Source of the DNA: Pseudomonas sivasensis
GTDB lineage: Bacteria > Pseudomonadota > Gammaproteobacteria > Pseudomonadales > Pseudomonadaceae
Length of the DNA: 64,000 bases
Direction: 5' to 3'
Assembly: GCF_013778505.1 (NCBI RefSeq)
Contig: NZ_JAAOWU010000001.1
Location: forward strand, 310,001-374,000
A model generated the notes under the pieces. The model did not search any database. It was not told where the DNA came from and saw nothing but the letters and a program-made list of their open reading frames with translations. Below are positions 30,763 to 38,846 of the stretch, one piece after another; the stretch's first letter is position 1; every line of letters starts with the position of its first letter. Made by a program: the position numbers and the translations under genes.

Positions 30763-31077
30763 ATGGACAATCCTTTTCAGATCATCACCGACACCTTCAC
30801 CCCAAAATACCGCGTCAACCTGAGTATTCAACGGCTCGACGGCAGCATCATGCTCACCCTCTCGAATGAGGATGGCGTGGTGGCCAAGCGCATGATCAGC
30901 GCCGCACAACGCAACGACCCGCAACGGCTCAAACGCCTGGTGCAGAGCATCCAGTTCGGCATTGCCATCGAGCAAGGCCACAGCGCCATGGAGATCCTGG
31001 CGGTGATGACGGATGGCGATCACAAATTATTGCAGCGACCGCCCACCCGCCCCCTGCCCTTCAGCGTCGGGCTTTAA
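30763..31077 (+). CDS. DUF3509-type small protein
   Basis: The product has 104 residues, probably cytoplasmic: FQIITDTFTPKYRVNLSIQRLDGSIMLTLS forms beta strands, followed by a helix (MISAAQRNDPQRLKRLVQSIQFGIAIEQG). The pattern matches the DUF3509 family of Pseudomonas small proteins, assigned from memory. No catalytic motif is seen. The gene is convergent with psiE and the two stops overlap by 4 bases (31074-31077), so there is no terminator between them. Confidence 0.75.
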   Translation: MDNPFQIITDTFTPKYRVNLSIQRLDGSIMLTLSNEDGVVAKRMISAAQRNDPQRLKRLVQSIQFGIAIEQGHSAMEILAVMTDGDHKLLQRPPTRPLPFSVGL

Positions 31078-31562
31078 AGCTCGCCCTTCTCGGTTTCCAG
31101 GCTCGCCTCGCCCTTGCGACGCGGGCCTTCGACCTTCACCGACGGGAATGCCGACGAGGCGTAACGCACCACCAGAATCGCGAATGCCAACAGCAAAATC
31201 CCACCGCACAGGTAGATGATGCCCACGTCTGGCGGGTTGTGGTGGGACACGTTGGAGATCAGCAGACGCGTCAGCGCAGTGATTGCCACGTAGATCAGGA
31301 AGCGCACTGGCATGTGGTTGGTCTTGAAATAAATCCCGACCATGGCGCCCAATTCCAGATAGATGAACAGCAGCAAGATGTCATCGATCTTGATGTGTCC
31401 GTTCTCCAGCATCCCCAGAAATTCCATCACCGCCGCCCAGGCGGTCACCGCACCAATGGCGAACAGCGCCAGGTAGTGGAACGACTCCACAAACAGATTG
31501 CCCAGCGATTCAGCCAGCCCATGGACTTGCTGGCGCAGCTTTTCGGCCCAGTTGATTTTCAC
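31074..31562 (-). CDS. psiE: Phosphate-starvation-inducible PsiE family membrane protein
   Basis: The product has 162 residues with four membrane helices (about 28-50, 62-82, 85-105, 112-135) and a charged C-terminal tail (about 30 residues). The pattern FHYLALFAIGAVTAWAAVMEF...IDDILLLFIYLELGAMVGIYF...HMPVRFLIYVAITALTR matches the PsiE family. In enterobacteria PsiE is regulated by phosphate and cAMP; its activity is unknown. Its 3' end overlaps that of the DUF3509 gene. It is the last gene before the accessory region, which begins with a LexA box about 190 bases upstream of its start. Confidence 0.9.
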   Translation of the reverse strand: MKINWAEKLRQQVHGLAESLGNLFVESFHYLALFAIGAVTAWAAVMEFLGMLENGHIKIDDILLLFIYLELGAMVGIYFKTNHMPVRFLIYVAITALTRLLISNVSHHNPPDVGIIYLCGGILLLAFAILVVRYASSAFPSVKVEGPRRKGEASLETEKGEL

Positions 31563-31751
31563 GAGGGTACTTCCTTAGGTCGATTCGACCGGATAATGCG
31601 GGTTGGACGTGACGGTTGTTCTGCATGCAGAAAAAAGGCCAGAGGCAGGGATAAGATGATGGCGGGGTGACATGAGACACGCCAAACCTGTATTTACGGG
31701 CTACATTAAAAAACTGCTACCCAAACCCCACGGTTTGGCTTACCCTTTTAG

Positions 31752-31767
31752 CTGTATATAAATACAG
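31752..31767. promoter_or_regulatory. LexA (SOS) box
   Basis: CTGTATATAAATACAG matches the gamma-proteobacterial LexA consensus CTG-(TA-rich 10)-CAG at almost every position. It stands 43 bases before the ATG of a truncated yebG copy, the place where an SOS operator of yebG would be. LexA control is inferred. Confidence 0.88.
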
Positions 31768-31810
31768 TAGTCGCAAAAGACAACTATCGTGAAGGCATGT
31801 GAGGTGGTGA

Positions 31811-31894
31811 ATGGCCGTCGAAGTGGTATACCGCAGCAGCCGAGATCTGGAGCGTTTGTTGATAGTTTTGCGGACTAGTGGACTGCCTAGATAG
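31811..31894 (+). pseudogene. yebG fragment, 5' end only
   Basis: The ATG at 31811 opens MAVEVVYRSSRDLERLL, which matches the N terminus of the intact YebG-family protein encoded at 32133 (MAVETLYRSTRDLETTF) and of E. coli YebG (MAVEV). After about 17 codons the similarity stops, and the frame closes at a TAG at 31892. The fragment keeps the LexA box. This looks like the ancestral SOS-controlled yebG broken by insertion or deletion. The codons of the conserved part differ enough from the downstream copy that it is a diverged paralogue rather than a recent duplication. Confidence 0.75.
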
Positions 31895-31984
31895 CCATTG
31901 GTCGGGGATGGGTGCCTCTAAAACTGCGGTGATATCAGTAGCCTACGCATCCAAATGGAGAGAGATTTTCCTTCGAAACCAATT

Positions 31985-32022
31985 ACCCTGCCTAGTTTTC
32001 GCTTTTGCCACCCTGCCTAGTT
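31985..32022 (+). repeat. Direct repeat ACCCTGCCTAGTT
   Basis: Two identical 13-base copies lie at 31985-31997 and 32010-32022, 25 bases apart. A related GACTGCCTAG occurs at 31882, within the broken yebG. The repeats may be footprints of the rearrangement that broke the gene, or binding sites for the downstream yebG promoter. Confidence 0.5.
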
Positions 32023-32132
32023 AGCTCGTAGGACTTTAGTGAAACAGTTCGCAAGATTCATCGGCCAGCATTTGCTTTGAACAAATGCTTCCTCATACAC
32101 ACTGGACAAACAGACAGACGACGAGGCCAAAA

Positions 32133-32399
32133 ATGGCAGTTGAGACTCTTTATCGCAGTACCCGAGACCTGGAGACTACTTTTGTGGACCGCAAACTCGC
32201 TGATGCGCATGATCAAATGCTTGAGCTGGCGGAGCTGCTCACGGACACACTGATGAAGCATGTACCGGGGATATCTGAGAAACACGCAGAAGATGTGAGC
32301 ATCTACATGGCTAAAAATCGCTCAGTGTTTGCAGCAGCTTTCAAAAACAATGTGGGCGCTTTGAGCGAGCTTACTGAAGCCGCTGGGACTGAAGGATGA
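32133..32399 (+). CDS. yebG: YebG-family DNA-damage-inducible protein
   Basis: The product has 88 residues, close to E. coli YebG (96). Shared features are MAVET-LY at the start, the segment KLADAHDQMLELAELLTD (compare KEADAYDKMLDTADLL) and a C-terminal helix. YebG is an SOS-induced protein of unknown biochemical role. The start at 32133 is preceded by GAGG; an in-frame ATG 16 codons upstream lacks similarity. No good LexA box precedes this copy (only a GC-rich CTG-N10-CAG at 32102-32117), whereas the truncated copy upstream has one. Read-through from the upstream SOS promoter is possible because no terminator is visible between them. Confidence 0.8.
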   Translation: MAVETLYRSTRDLETTFVDRKLADAHDQMLELAELLTDTLMKHVPGISEKHAEDVSIYMAKNRSVFAAAFKNNVGALSELTEAAGTEG

Positions 32400-32534
32400 A
32401 ATAGGTCTGGGCCTTCGAGCGGGCGTGATTGACCGTTTAGTAAGCGCTTGGAGCTTATGCAAACTAAGCTCCAGCGTAATCGGACTGTTTGGAATATTTC
32501 TAAGATTACAACCCCCTCGGGAGTGTTTGGTAGC

Positions 32535-32990
32535 TCATCGCTTAAGCCAATAACGGTCGACTGTGGCGCGACTGACACCCAGTCTACGCACGATCTCCAT
32601 TTTTGCTAATCCTTCGGTTTGCAAAGTCTGGATGGCCAAACGATTATCTTCTGCCCGCTTTCCACGTACCCCGCGGCTCGCGCCATGATTGATAACACTA
32701 CTCAGCAGGCCAGCTCCGAGCAGTCGGTTTAAATCACATTCTTGCTGATGCCGATAGGCTTCCAATTCGACCCCAACCATGCGCGCCTCCACAGCCATAA
32801 GCAAAAGGCTTTGGGAGATGCCCAGGCACTCGCATAAAGAATAGAATTTGAGAACGGAAATGGCCTGACGCCCTTGTTCGACCTTGGCAAGATGATCTCG
32901 ATTTAGGACTTGTGCACAGCCCTCTCGACTGAGTCCAGCAGCAACCCGGACTTCCCTTATGACCTGCCCTAAAGCCTCCAAATAATCCAT
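32535..32990 (-). CDS. Small regulator with two helix-turn-helix domains
   Basis: The product has 151 residues. The N-terminal 60 residues (LGQVIREVRVAAGLSREGCAQVLNRDHLAKVEQG) form an XRE/Cro-type helix-turn-helix, and the C-terminal part (GLAKMEIVRRLGVSRATVDRYW, about 128-149) resembles the helix-turn-helix of resolvases. The link between is basic (RGVRGKRAEDNRL). Such a two-HTH arrangement is frequent on mobile elements in Pseudomonas. It is transcribed alone, convergent with yebG. Possible roles are element regulation or accessory recombination; neither is proven. Confidence 0.75.
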   Translation of the reverse strand: MDYLEALGQVIREVRVAAGLSREGCAQVLNRDHLAKVEQGRQAISVLKFYSLCECLGISQSLLLMAVEARMVGVELEAYRHQQECDLNRLLGAGLLSSVINHGASRGVRGKRAEDNRLAIQTLQTEGLAKMEIVRRLGVSRATVDRYWLKR

Positions 32991-33208
32991 CTCTCTTCCG
33001 TGTACTCACAAAAGAGAGAATAAAGCCACGCTTTGACGCATCACATCGTGGGGGTATACCATGCATATATAGCGCGAAAGCTTGGAATCCTCATCCTTCC
33101 AGGAACGTTCTACAAATCCTCAAACACTCACAACGCAGTCGAGATGCGTACTGCGATACCGAATGTTTTTTCACTGTGGGTGTACGAGCGGCACGGACTG
33201 AATTGGGA

Positions 33209-33721
33209 ATGGGTTGGCAATTGATATATATACTTGACCCTGCAGAACGTAAAGTTTTCACTAGGACACACTGTGAGCTAGAGGGGGTGGGCTTTCTTAT
33301 CACCATTACCTCAGCCCAGACAGGGATGAGTGATCGCGCCGCGATGGTCAGCTGTGCGTATGAACTTCAGTACTATCTGAATGCTGCTCCTGACGTTGTG
33401 ATCAGTCATGTGCAGATGCTATGCCCACCAGCCCTGACCCGCTCCGACAGATGGAGTTTGGAAGATCTGGACCAAATTATTTGCTTCCAAGGCATAGCAA
33501 CTCAAGAAAGTGCCGTTGTATATCGCACCTCTCACGGTGTTTACAAAATGGGAGAGCTGGACCTTCGCAAAAAAAAGACATCGCAGGTGTGGTTCTCGAA
33601 AAAGCGCTTGGAAAATCACCTGCCTCGGATTTCAGTGCCGGTTCCCAGATCAGCCAGTCACCAGATGTACGCTCCCCTCTACCTGAGGCGCAAGTCGACG
33701 AAAAGTCCCAAGTTCGCTTAA
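33209..33721 (+). CDS. Orphan hypothetical protein
   Basis: The product has 170 residues if the ATG at 33209 (MGWQLIYILDPAERKVFTR) is used; a GTG at 33176 in frame adds 11 residues. I recognise no domain. The first 100 residues look like a folded protein (hydrophobic strands LIYIL, GVGFLITIT, a helix around MVSCAYELQYYL), while the last 50 are basic and low in hydrophobics. In the overlapping +2 frame, the segment around 33640-33760 looks at least as protein-like, so a frameshift near the 3' end is possible. Its neighbours are a two-HTH regulator and a defence-type cassette, so it is probably accessory DNA. Confidence 0.4.
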   Translation: MGWQLIYILDPAERKVFTRTHCELEGVGFLITITSAQTGMSDRAAMVSCAYELQYYLNAAPDVVISHVQMLCPPALTRSDRWSLEDLDQIICFQGIATQESAVVYRTSHGVYKMGELDLRKKKTSQVWFSKKRLENHLPRISVPVPRSASHQMYAPLYLRRKSTKSPKFA

Positions 33722-34293
33722 GTCTCCGTTGGTACAGCTGGGATTGTTACATCCGCGGCTGTGATTCACATCAATACTGATGTCAGCACCGGCGCTTAGA
33801 ATGAATTGATGCTGATGTCAAAGCGACTGAGGTCGTTACGCGCCAGTGCGCACTGGTGCCCAGCAAGGTGCGTAACTGCATAGACTAGACGTAAGTGTTG
33901 ATGCTGACTCCGGATTGACCCAATTGCCGACGCAAGACTGTCCCATCTCTAAAACTGCAACAATCGAGCACAGACAATAATTCACGAGGAGTCAGACTGG
34001 GTCAGTGAAATCTCGGCAACTGGTTCAACTCGGCATCGGCGCCAACACCCATCATGCTCTGTGATCCCCCGCCGGCCAATGAAGCAATTTTGCCGCAGGT
34101 CAAACAGGGGAGCTACTTTTCAACAGAATCGGCCAAGTGCGGTCGTTCAGCTGTAGATCGAGTGGGAAGGGTACAAACCCTGGAAAAGGATCAATGAGTG
34201 AGTTGAGGTAATGCGACGCACACCGTTCGATCATCTCCGCTGCAAGTACCGACCTGTGGTCGGGTCAGTCTCGCCACTTTGCTCGCGTCATAC
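33722..34293. other. Gene-free stretch downstream of the HNH gene
   Basis: I see no convincing gene in these 572 bases. The text TTTTCAACAGAATCGGCC at about 34116-34133 resembles a motif I associate with repeated non-coding DNA near Pseudomonas mobile elements, but I cannot confirm its family. No reverse-transcriptase-associated RNA or CRISPR repeat is seen. Confidence 0.4.
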
Positions 34294-35061
34294 TCAACCA
34301 GTGGCGGCGTTGACCATGGCCTCGATCAATGCAATCTGAACCGCCTGAACCCTGTCAATGGCAGCCTCGTCATGACTGACGATAAAGTTCTGAATGGTGG
34401 TCACGTCCCCATAAAGCTTCGACTTGGGCGATAAAAGGGTCATCTCGAGCGCGGCCGCGTGAAGGAATTGCGAACAAAGGTTTCGACCATGGACGGTCCG
34501 CCCGGCATACAACGGAATATTGACCCCATTCTGGATAATGGCCGCATATTTGATGTGCGCATCAAACGCATGCAACCTTGGATGATACTGAGATATGAAA
34601 TCCACGTGGCCGGGATAACTGGAGAGAGAGCGCGCAAAAGTCTCCGATTGTGTATTTCCCTTGAGCCGGTTGCAGCGTTCGCAACTGACCGCGAGATTCC
34701 AGAAGTGCAAGGTGAATCTTGGATGCTCGGACCGGGAAAGGACGTGTTCAATCGGGCGTGCGAAGCCGCCTTTAAGAAGCGGCTGCCGACAATAACAACA
34801 CTGCTCTTCTTGCAACTCAGCCAAATGATCGCGTAGAGCAGACATCAGCTCCGCTCCCGTTATTAGACCTTCGGGTGTCTGCCACTCCGTCTTGTAGAAT
34901 TCACCCCATACATCACGGCTTTCCCTACGTTCAGCATCAAAGAAACTCTCGCCCTTCATGATATCCGCCGCATGGGGGCGACGCTTCACCCTCCGATGGC
35001 TCTTCGCCAGATACGCTGCTTCTTCTGCTAGCCGGTCACGACCTGCGGGTAACAGACTCAC
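34294..35061 (-). CDS. HNH endonuclease, PtuB-like partner of the ATPase
   Basis: The product has 255 residues. It starts with GTG at 35059-35061, which overlaps the ATPase stop as GTGA, so the two are translated together. The nuclease core covers about residues 85-135: the zinc knuckle CCYC at 88-91, His106 in PIEHVLSR, Asn122 in FWNLAVSC, and CERCN at 127-131. This gives H-N-N plus four zinc cysteines, the pattern of HNH nucleases such as PtuB of the Septu anti-phage system and the effector of some retrons. A helical C-terminal domain of about 115 residues follows with no family I know. In Septu the ATPase senses or holds the nuclease; the same coupling is inferred here. Confidence 0.82.
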   Translation of the reverse strand: MSLLPAGRDRLAEEAAYLAKSHRRVKRRPHAADIMKGESFFDAERRESRDVWGEFYKTEWQTPEGLITGAELMSALRDHLAELQEEQCCYCRQPLLKGGFARPIEHVLSRSEHPRFTLHFWNLAVSCERCNRLKGNTQSETFARSLSSYPGHVDFISQYHPRLHAFDAHIKYAAIIQNGVNIPLYAGRTVHGRNLCSQFLHAAALEMTLLSPKSKLYGDVTTIQNFIVSHDEAAIDRVQAVQIALIEAMVNAATG

Positions 35062-37520
35062 CGCCCACCCTCCCCAGTCTCCTGAGCCCAGGTTTGCAAC
35101 TGAACCAACGCCTCGAGAGTTTTTTCGATCAGCAGCAGTTCGCTATCAAGGGATGAACTGCGCAATTGTCCAGTTGCCGAGTGGACGGTGCGGCGCATCG
35201 CAACCAGCTCCTCCTCTAACCGGGTGACGACCTGTAGATTTTGATGCTCCGCGTTCACGGCTTTAATGGCCTCCGAGACAATCGCGGCACAACGTTCGTG
35301 TACTTGTCTGTTATTTTCAGTATGGGTGCCGAAGCCAGTGAACAGCACCCGCTCAACAGAGCCGCGATCATGGACTCGCAGAGGGATCAACTGCTGATCT
35401 CGGGCAACAAAGCAACGATTACTGGCGGTCAATGCACTCGTTACCAGTAGAGGAGAGTGTGTCGCTACCACCATGTCGCACTCGAAGTGCTCACACATCC
35501 TACTCAGCATGACGGGCAGCAAGCGCTGCCAACTCACATGCAGGCTAATCTCGGGCTCATCAATCAATATGAGGGCGCTTGGCGTCGCCGAAACTACCAG
35601 TTTCACCAGTAAAGCCAGCATTTGCTGTTCTCCCGAACTCAGCTCGGAGAACGGCGTGACCTCACTGCGCGCGCTCATGCGCCCCAGCGCAGGCTGCATA
35701 CTCGCCAACGCGCTCGGCTCAACTAAATCTATATTATCCTTGGCAAGATCACTCAGCAGAACTGTCGAGCTGACCAGCAAATCGGTATCCTGGCCGCTCC
35801 ATTCAGATGTAAAAGGCACCAAATACCGCCGCGCCCTGAAATCCAACAGTTCCAATCCCATACTGAACGCCGCCAGTCGATGGGGATCGCAATGAATGTC
35901 AAACATCTTCTTACCCATGTCCAAGGCGACCTTCTTGCCTGACGCTGTCGAATTGGCGTTGCGAGTACCCTCATAACGGAAAAAAACGTCCTCTTTATTC
36001 TTCTGGACGCGATGGGCAAACCGATCACTGAAGCCAAAAGCTACCCCAATCGTGACGCGCCCTTGGTCTACAGACTGTTCTGCAATTTCACGCAGTAGCA
36101 GGCTCTTACCCTCACCATTGTTCCCAATCACATAGATTGGCTCACGGGGCTCTCGCTTTGCTGTTAGCAGTTGCGCGATAGCGGCACTATCCAGTCCGGA
36201 AGCCCAGATGCGGGGCTTCTGAGAAGCCAGGTAGTCACGGGCTTGTAGACGAGAATTATTCGCCAACAGCTGTTGCCTTGACACGCGCGCGCACACACCA
36301 GCCACGTCACGATAGCCATCACCGAATTCTCTCAGGTAGATATTGTGCAGGCGTTTGTCGCTGCTGTTGGTCCTATCCGGCAGCGACCAGTCGGCATGAT
36401 GTAAATCCCCTTCCCACGCAAGGACCAGACGAGCCGCAAACTCGGCCAAAGCAGTCCAACCATCACGATGATTGGCAGGTAACAGTGCTCGCATGTCCGC
36501 CATCAGCACCGCCTTACTCGGAGGGCTCGAATGGGCACGAAGCACCCACGCACTATGGGAAATAGTCGTATTGCGGCTGCCCGAGGGAAAATCGATCACT
36601 GCGACCAGCATCCCCGACTCCACCAACCACTCTCGCACTCTTTGAATCTCGTGTTTGATAGCGATCCGTTCTGAACCGCGAACCATCACCACGCCTTCGA
36701 GAAAATGATTGTGGCTTAGCAGCGCGTCCAGCATCTGCACAGAACTGTCGGCAGCGGATACTGATCGCGGCTGCTGAAAAGCGCCTGAAACACGATTTGA
36801 CAGCTTCCGAGGAGCGTCAATCAGGAAAAAATCCCCAGACAGGAGCTTGAGGTCGCCAAAGGCCTTCTCATCGAGTTGTTTTGTAGCGGCTTGAAGAAAA
36901 GCCATGCGAAGTCGCAACTCAAACTCCCATCCCTTGATGAAGCGCACAATGACAGGGTCCCATCCAGGTGGAATAGCAGGCGTTCCGGAGTGACTCAATG
37001 ACAGGAACTCACCTGTCAATGCGAATGCCTCGACTCGTCTGAAAGCTCTTCGAGCCAACATGCTTGAGAACCTGGCGACCATGCTCAGGTAGCGTGAACT
37101 GGCCCCAAGATCAGCGGCAGAGCTGGCGAAAAACAGATAATCGAACAGTCTCAACACCTCGTCCGGTGAACGGGGTAGCTCACCGTCAATGGCTTCGAAA
37201 GCTTCTGTGAAGAAGGATCTGTCGATAATTGATCCAAAAAATTCAGCCTGCGGTGGCAAGTCCAGAATGCCGATCAATTCATCACAGATGCCCCTCCACT
37301 GCCGGTTGAATTCCTGATCGTGCTGCTCGCGCAAAAGATGCCTGAAGTGGATAGGCTTCTTAGCAGAAATCGATAACAGCCCCCGATCGAGTGCTACGAT
37401 AAATAGCATCTGCAGCAGAGCCTTATCCACCTGGCGATCGTCGCTTCGCTCGCGTGAAGCGATACGTTTCTTCAACATCTTCCAGAACTGGGCGACGGCA
37501 AAATCCTTTTCGTCAAACAT
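35058..37520 (-). CDS. Fusion of degenerate N6-methylase-like domain and OLD/PtuA-type ABC ATPase
   Basis: The product has 820 residues. The C-terminal half (about 430-760) is a complete ABC-type ATPase: Walker A GNNGEGKS at 466-473, signature ELSSGEQQ at 626-633, Walker B LILIDEPE at 650-657 and H-loop ATHSP at 686-690, as in PtuA, OLD and retron ATPases. The N-terminal part resembles HsdM-type N6-adenine methylases. About 190-235 reads like the region after motif I (GWEFELRLRMAFLQAATKQL, then GDFF), and 270-345 matches the segment that follows NPPY (VVMVRGSE, IQRVREWLVESGMLVAVID, FPSGSRNTTISHSAWVL). However, the glycine-rich SAM motif and NPP[YF] are missing, so it should be inactive. The last 60 residues are helical. 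The first gene of a two-gene operon with the HNH nuclease, it is most likely a phage defence system. Confidence 0.8.
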   Translation of the reverse strand: MFDEKDFAVAQFWKMLKKRIASRERSDDRQVDKALLQMLFIVALDRGLLSISAKKPIHFRHLLREQHDQEFNRQWRGICDELIGILDLPPQAEFFGSIIDRSFFTEAFEAIDGELPRSPDEVLRLFDYLFFASSAADLGASSRYLSMVARFSSMLARRAFRRVEAFALTGEFLSLSHSGTPAIPPGWDPVIVRFIKGWEFELRLRMAFLQAATKQLDEKAFGDLKLLSGDFFLIDAPRKLSNRVSGAFQQPRSVSAADSSVQMLDALLSHNHFLEGVVMVRGSERIAIKHEIQRVREWLVESGMLVAVIDFPSGSRNTTISHSAWVLRAHSSPPSKAVLMADMRALLPANHRDGWTALAEFAARLVLAWEGDLHHADWSLPDRTNSSDKRLHNIYLREFGDGYRDVAGVCARVSRQQLLANNSRLQARDYLASQKPRIWASGLDSAAIAQLLTAKREPREPIYVIGNNGEGKSLLLREIAEQSVDQGRVTIGVAFGFSDRFAHRVQKNKEDVFFRYEGTRNANSTASGKKVALDMGKKMFDIHCDPHRLAAFSMGLELLDFRARRYLVPFTSEWSGQDTDLLVSSTVLLSDLAKDNIDLVEPSALASMQPALGRMSARSEVTPFSELSSGEQQMLALLVKLVVSATPSALILIDEPEISLHVSWQRLLPVMLSRMCEHFECDMVVATHSPLLVTSALTASNRCFVARDQQLIPLRVHDRGSVERVLFTGFGTHTENNRQVHERCAAIVSEAIKAVNAEHQNLQVVTRLEEELVAMRRTVHSATGQLRSSSLDSELLLIEKTLEALVQLQTWAQETGEGGR

Positions 37521-38392
37521 CGTGCATTACCATTACATAACCTTGTAGATGGAAGGCGGCCTGCGCCGCGGGCGGCCCTGCTGCAGGAACCGCGATAACT
37601 AGGGGTGAGTTCGTCGGGAAAAATGATACTCAGTACAGTCACGCGGAGCCGCAGCGCCTTACAACTGCAGGGGCGGAGGCAAAACGGCATAAAAGTAACG
37701 GGTTATGACTGGCGAAACAACCGACACGTCGCGTTTGGACAAGGCAACAAACCAAGGCTGGCGGGGGAGAAGGATTGCCAAGCCGGAAGAGCCCAGGCGA
37801 CTGAACTTTCTTTACCACCCAGGTGAATCGCCCTGAGTTTCTTAGATTCTTTGACGGGCTGCTTTTGGCCGGTTTCTGCGTTGATGAGCGATTGTAATGG
37901 GTCGATTGCTGCCCCTCGCGCCAGGCGGCAATCGGCCAGTAGCAGTCAACCTATACCCCTAAAAAAACCGCGGCAATCAATTATCCGTAGGGTTTACAAC
38001 ATTAGGAGGCGAACTTTGAGAATATCACTCACCGCAATTTCCGCTTAGCAAGCCTACCGGTTCATGCCCGACTCCAAAAATAGCTGCAGCATCAAGGAAA
38101 TGGTTCGAAGCATCACGGGATCGTTTTCGCAGCATCAGCCTAGCCTCCCTCTCGAATTGATCTTTCATGAGCCACTTGATTGTTTTGGCCTTACGTTTGC
38201 CTTTCATGATCAATCTCATTAGGTCTAATCGTTTGGAGCGCTTTGGGGTGAAAGTATCACCAAACGCTGCAGCATGGTGGTTCACAAGGCAAACGGTTCA
38301 GCCACTTGAATCAACATCATCTCAACCGCTCTTGTGTCGGCAATGAACGCAAGGGTAGCGCTGCTGTGGTGATGCATAGCTACCGGCGGAAA
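37521..38392. other. Gene-poor stretch upstream of the ATPase
   Basis: These 872 bases must contain the promoter of the ATPase-HNH operon. Short open frames exist (for example a basic 60-residue frame ending at 38025 on the minus strand, MKGKRKAKTIKWL), but none has a good ribosome-binding site or a recognised family. The stretch looks like decayed accessory DNA. Confidence 0.45.
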
Positions 38393-38449
38393 ATATCCGA
38401 ATATATCCTGCTGATTATAAATTATAGTCAGCAGGATATATTCGGATAT
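38393..38449. repeat. 57-bp nearly perfect palindrome
   Basis: Arms 38393-38414 and 38428-38449 are exact reverse complements (22 bases, containing TATCCGAATATATCCTGCTGA). The AT-rich centre continues the symmetry with one mismatch (38415 against 38427) around a single central base at 38421. The whole thus forms a 57-base dyad. No T tract follows and no convincing gene ends just before it, so it is not a standard terminator. Confidence 0.9.
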
Positions 38450-38604
38450 ACACCAAAATTCATACGCCCTCTATCGGGACTGATTTGCTGCCCAACGCGC
38501 ATAGTTTATATTCTCAATGATCACTCAGCGGGCGACTGCTTGCTCAATAGCATTTTCGTCGAGGACTGGCGGAGGTCTGGCGCGCAGCAAGATTGGAGAT
38601 CATT

Positions 38605-38846
38605 ATGACCGTTATTGAGCGTTTCCGTATGAGCCTCCCCATAAGCCCAACCGACTCGGAGGTCGAAGTCAAGTTCCAGCTGAACGAATCCCACGCCAAG
38701 ATGATAAAACAAAATACGCCATGGATGAAGACGCGGCCCTCAAGTCTTGGCCCGACGCAAAAATCTGGTCCATGCGCACTTACATTCTAAGTACCCCTTC
38801 TGACTCCGAGATGGAAAGCATCGAGGGAGTCTCGACCCCCGAGTGA
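38605..38846 (+). pseudogene. Possible frameshifted small gene
   Basis: An ATG at 38605 (MTVIERFRMSLPISPTDSE) opens a protein-like frame. It loses that character near 38700, while a second frame then reads plausibly (KYAMDEDAALKSWPDAKIW) up to a TGA at 38844. One lost or gained base in an A-rich stretch near 38700 would join them into about 80 residues. I recognise no family. The evidence is only the change of frame, so this is a weak call. Confidence 0.25.

Noticed and set aside
32102..32117. CTG-N10-CAG before the intact yebG as a LexA box
   Set aside because: The core GACAAACAGA lacks the TA alternation, so it would bind poorly; kept only as a weak possibility in the gene entry.
31563..33000. 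tRNA gene or attachment site at the start of the accessory region
   Set aside because: No tRNA-like sequence and no duplicated attachment repeat could be found by eye.
33722..38392. Retron: an ATPase plus HNH pair can be a retron effector module
   Set aside because: No reverse transcriptase frame with a YADD motif is found nearby, and no msr/msd-like RNA is evident, so a Septu-like reading is better.
38393..38449. Palindrome as an ordinary rho-independent terminator
   Set aside because: No T tract follows on either strand and no convincing gene ends just before it.
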